This document shows positions 62,559 to 64,000 of a DNA stretch of 64,000 nt, piece after piece; the stretch's first letter is position 1; each line of letters opens with the position of its first letter. The stretch is from Armatimonadota bacterium (GTDB lineage Bacteria > Armatimonadota > Chthonomonadetes > Chthonomonadales > Chthonomonadaceae): positions 1 through 64,000 of the forward strand of contig JAGWMJ010000003.1 of the NCBI GenBank assembly GCA_028871815.1, given 5' to 3'. Made by a program: the position numbers and the translations under genes. The notes beneath the pieces are model-generated. The model saw nothing but the letters and a program-made list of their open reading frames with translations, did no database searches and had not been told where the DNA came from.

Positions 62559-63999
62559 CGCCACGCTTTCCGACTCGACGGCGGATGATCGACGTCCGCT
62601 GGCGGCCGTGGTGCTGGCGGCGGGAAAATCGACCCGGATGCGCAGCGCCACGCCAAAGGCGCTGCACAACCTGTGCGGCATACCCATGGCGCAACACGTT
62701 GTCAGAGCGTGCAGGGCCGTTGGGGCCGGCAATATTCACGTAGTTGTTGGCCACCAGGCAGAACTGGTCCGCGCGGGCCTGGGTGATGACGTGGAGTACG
62801 TTGATCAACCGGTCCAGCTAGGCACCGGAGACGCTGTTGCGCAATGCCGGCCGGCGTTGGGCAGATGGCAGGGCGACATCCTGGTGATGGCCGGAGATGT
62901 GCCGCTTATCCGCGGCGACTCGCTTGAATCCATGCTCCGTCTGCATTGGGTATCTGGAGCCGCGGTAACACTGTTGACGGCGGTGCTCCCGGATCCTACC
63001 GGGTATGGTCGCGTCGTGCGCAACGAACAGACGGACGAGATAACCGGCATCGTCGAGCACCGCGATTGCAGCCCGCAACAGCTGGCGATCCGCGAGGTGA
63101 ATCCCTCGATCTATGTGTTCCGCGCTGATGCCTTATGGACCGCTCTGGAGCGCATTACCAACAACAACCAACAGGGCGAGTACTATCTGACCGATACGCT
63201 CCATCTGCTGCGAGATATGGGAGAAAAGGTCGCCGGTCTGCCGGTACGCGATCACACCGAGGTATTCGGCGTTAACAACCGGATCGAGTTGTCACAGGCC
63301 GCTGCGATACTGCGCGGACGTATCCTGGACGCGCTGATGTTGTCGGGCGTATCCATCACCGACCCGGCGACGACCTGGGTGGACCTCGACATCACGGTTG
63401 GCGAAGATACGGTGATCGAACCGAACACACTGCTTTCGGGCAATACGCATATCGGGGCGGGATGCGTGATTGGCCCTGGAGCGCGCATCGTATCCAGTAC
63501 CATTGGCGACGGCAGCGTGATCTGTAGTTCTCAGGTAGTGGATAGCCGCATTGGCGCAGGATGTAAAGTGGGCCCATTCGCACACCTTCGGCCTGGGACA
63601 GTACTTGGTCAGGGTGTGAAGATTGGCGACTTTGTAGAGATCAAGAATTCCCGTTTGGAGACCGGCGCGCAGGCTTCGCATCTGGCCTATATCGGTGATG
63701 CCGAAATAGGCCGCAGTACAAACATCGGCGCCGGCACAATCACCTGCAACTACGACGGCGCCCACAAACATCGGACACGAATCGGCAGCAACGTTTTCGT
63801 CGGCTCCAACTCCACGCTGATCGCGCCGCTGGAGATTGGGGATGGGGCGTTTATTGCAGCAGGTTCGGCTGTTCCGGAGGATGTTCCAGCCGATGCGCTC
63901 GTGATTGCACGTGCCCGGCCTGTTACGAAGCCTGGCTGGGCCGCGGCGCGACGAGCGCAAGCTATGGCCACAGCCTCGCCGCAAAAGCCGCAGCCTTAG
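62551..63999 (+). CDS. glmU: bifunctional GlmU (GlcN-1-P acetyltransferase / GlcNAc-1-P uridylyltransferase)
   Basis: Makes UDP-GlcNAc for peptidoglycan and surface polysaccharides. The 482-residue protein has the uridylyltransferase motif VVLAAGKSTRMRS with TPKAL, then QLGTGDAVAQC, MAGDVPLI and GEYYLTDTL. The left-handed beta-helix acetyltransferase domain follows (FAHLRPGTVLGQGVKIGDFVEIKNS, GTITCNYDGAHKHRT). There is an N-terminal extension of about 16 residues and a 20-residue Ala/Pro tail. It is complete, ending one base before the window edge. It overlaps the DUF1844 gene. Confidence 0.95.
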   Translation: MGDATLSDSTADDRRPLAAVVLAAGKSTRMRSATPKALHNLCGIPMAQHVVRACRAVGAGNIHVVVGHQAELVRAGLGDDVEYVDQPVQLGTGDAVAQCRPALGRWQGDILVMAGDVPLIRGDSLESMLRLHWVSGAAVTLLTAVLPDPTGYGRVVRNEQTDEITGIVEHRDCSPQQLAIREVNPSIYVFRADALWTALERITNNNQQGEYYLTDTLHLLRDMGEKVAGLPVRDHTEVFGVNNRIELSQAAAILRGRILDALMLSGVSITDPATTWVDLDITVGEDTVIEPNTLLSGNTHIGAGCVIGPGARIVSSTIGDGSVICSSQVVDSRIGAGCKVGPFAHLRPGTVLGQGVKIGDFVEIKNSRLETGAQASHLAYIGDAEIGRSTNIGAGTITCNYDGAHKHRTRIGSNVFVGSNSTLIAPLEIGDGAFIAAGSAVPEDVPADALVIARARPVTKPGWAAARRAQAMATASPQKPQP

Positions 64000-64000
64000 G

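Noticed and set aside
1-64000. Prophage, transposon, CRISPR or tRNA genes
   Set aside because: I saw no transposase, integrase or phage genes, no spaced direct repeats and no tRNA T-arm signatures on either strand.

Overview
The window looks like a chromosomal segment of a Gram-negative-type bacterium, most likely a member of Armatimonadota. The strongest hint is the pseudopilin at 5679-6560. Its N-terminus (FTLIELLVV followed by an [14 protein letters not shown]-type stretch) and C-terminal H-x9-DG motif are typical of the large prepilin families of that phylum. Porin-like and beta-barrel proteins, a Wza/Wzc-type export pair and an SLH-domain porin indicate an outer membrane. Base composition is GC-rich and even throughout. 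Many genes start with GTG or TTG, and stop/start overlaps are common. I see no rRNA, tRNA, CRISPR array, insertion sequence or prophage. This is core and accessory chromosome, not a mobile island. The phylum assignment is an inference from protein motifs, not a measured phylogeny.

Layout. 1-3.5 kb: a partial SLH-porin, queF, transaldolase and a zinc-ribbon membrane protein. 3.5-7.3 kb: xylulokinase, then a pseudopilin flanked by two related small lipoproteins and a strong terminator. 7.3-10.1 kb: rpsO-pnp on the minus strand. 10.4-13.9 kb: a plant-type L-arabinokinase with a sugar nucleotidyltransferase, facing an SDR oxidoreductase. 13.9-16.5 kb: an endonuclease IV fused in frame to a MoaD domain, then moaE and a lipid kinase. 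16.5-20.2 kb: a probable copper-handling set (Cys-rich secreted protein, two-domain multicopper oxidase, outer-membrane protein, Met-rich protein). 20.2-32.9 kb: a long pyrimidine operon (pyrR-pyrB-pyrC-amidohydrolase-carA-lepB-glycosyltransferase-carB and a haem-motif protein). It is preceded by a promoter, a PyrR-binding loop and an attenuator hairpin. 33.0-39.4 kb: a Wzc-like tyrosine kinase, Wza-like exporter, UDP-xylose synthase, PHP phosphoesterase and nucleotidyltransferase. 39.4-45.4 kb, minus strand: a sugar/envelope operon (TIM-barrel isomerase, SurA-like chaperone, GT2, galE, rfaE2-type, rfbD). 45.8-48.8 kb, minus strand: rex-hemA-HemX, with a Rex operator next to the rex promoter and a divergent Gfo/Idh/MocA oxidoreductase. 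50-53.7 kb: purH and an unknown outer-membrane barrel. 53.9-59.6 kb: DppA peptidase, pyrF, a DUF2961/GH172-like protein, tsaE and tsaB. 59.5-64 kb: sucD with an unknown partner, a DUF1080 protein, a DUF1844 protein and glmU.

Themes. Much of the window serves envelope polysaccharide and nucleotide-sugar supply (arabinokinase, uridylyltransferase, UXS, GalE, RfbD, heptose adenylyltransferase, GlmU, Wza/Wzc). Pyrimidine synthesis supplies the UTP these steps use, and its operon also carries a signal peptidase and a glycosyltransferase. The most unusual items are the Nfo-MoaD fusion joined to moaE, the arabinokinase/nucleotidyltransferase pair, the lipoprotein-pseudopilin-lipoprotein trio and the copper cluster.
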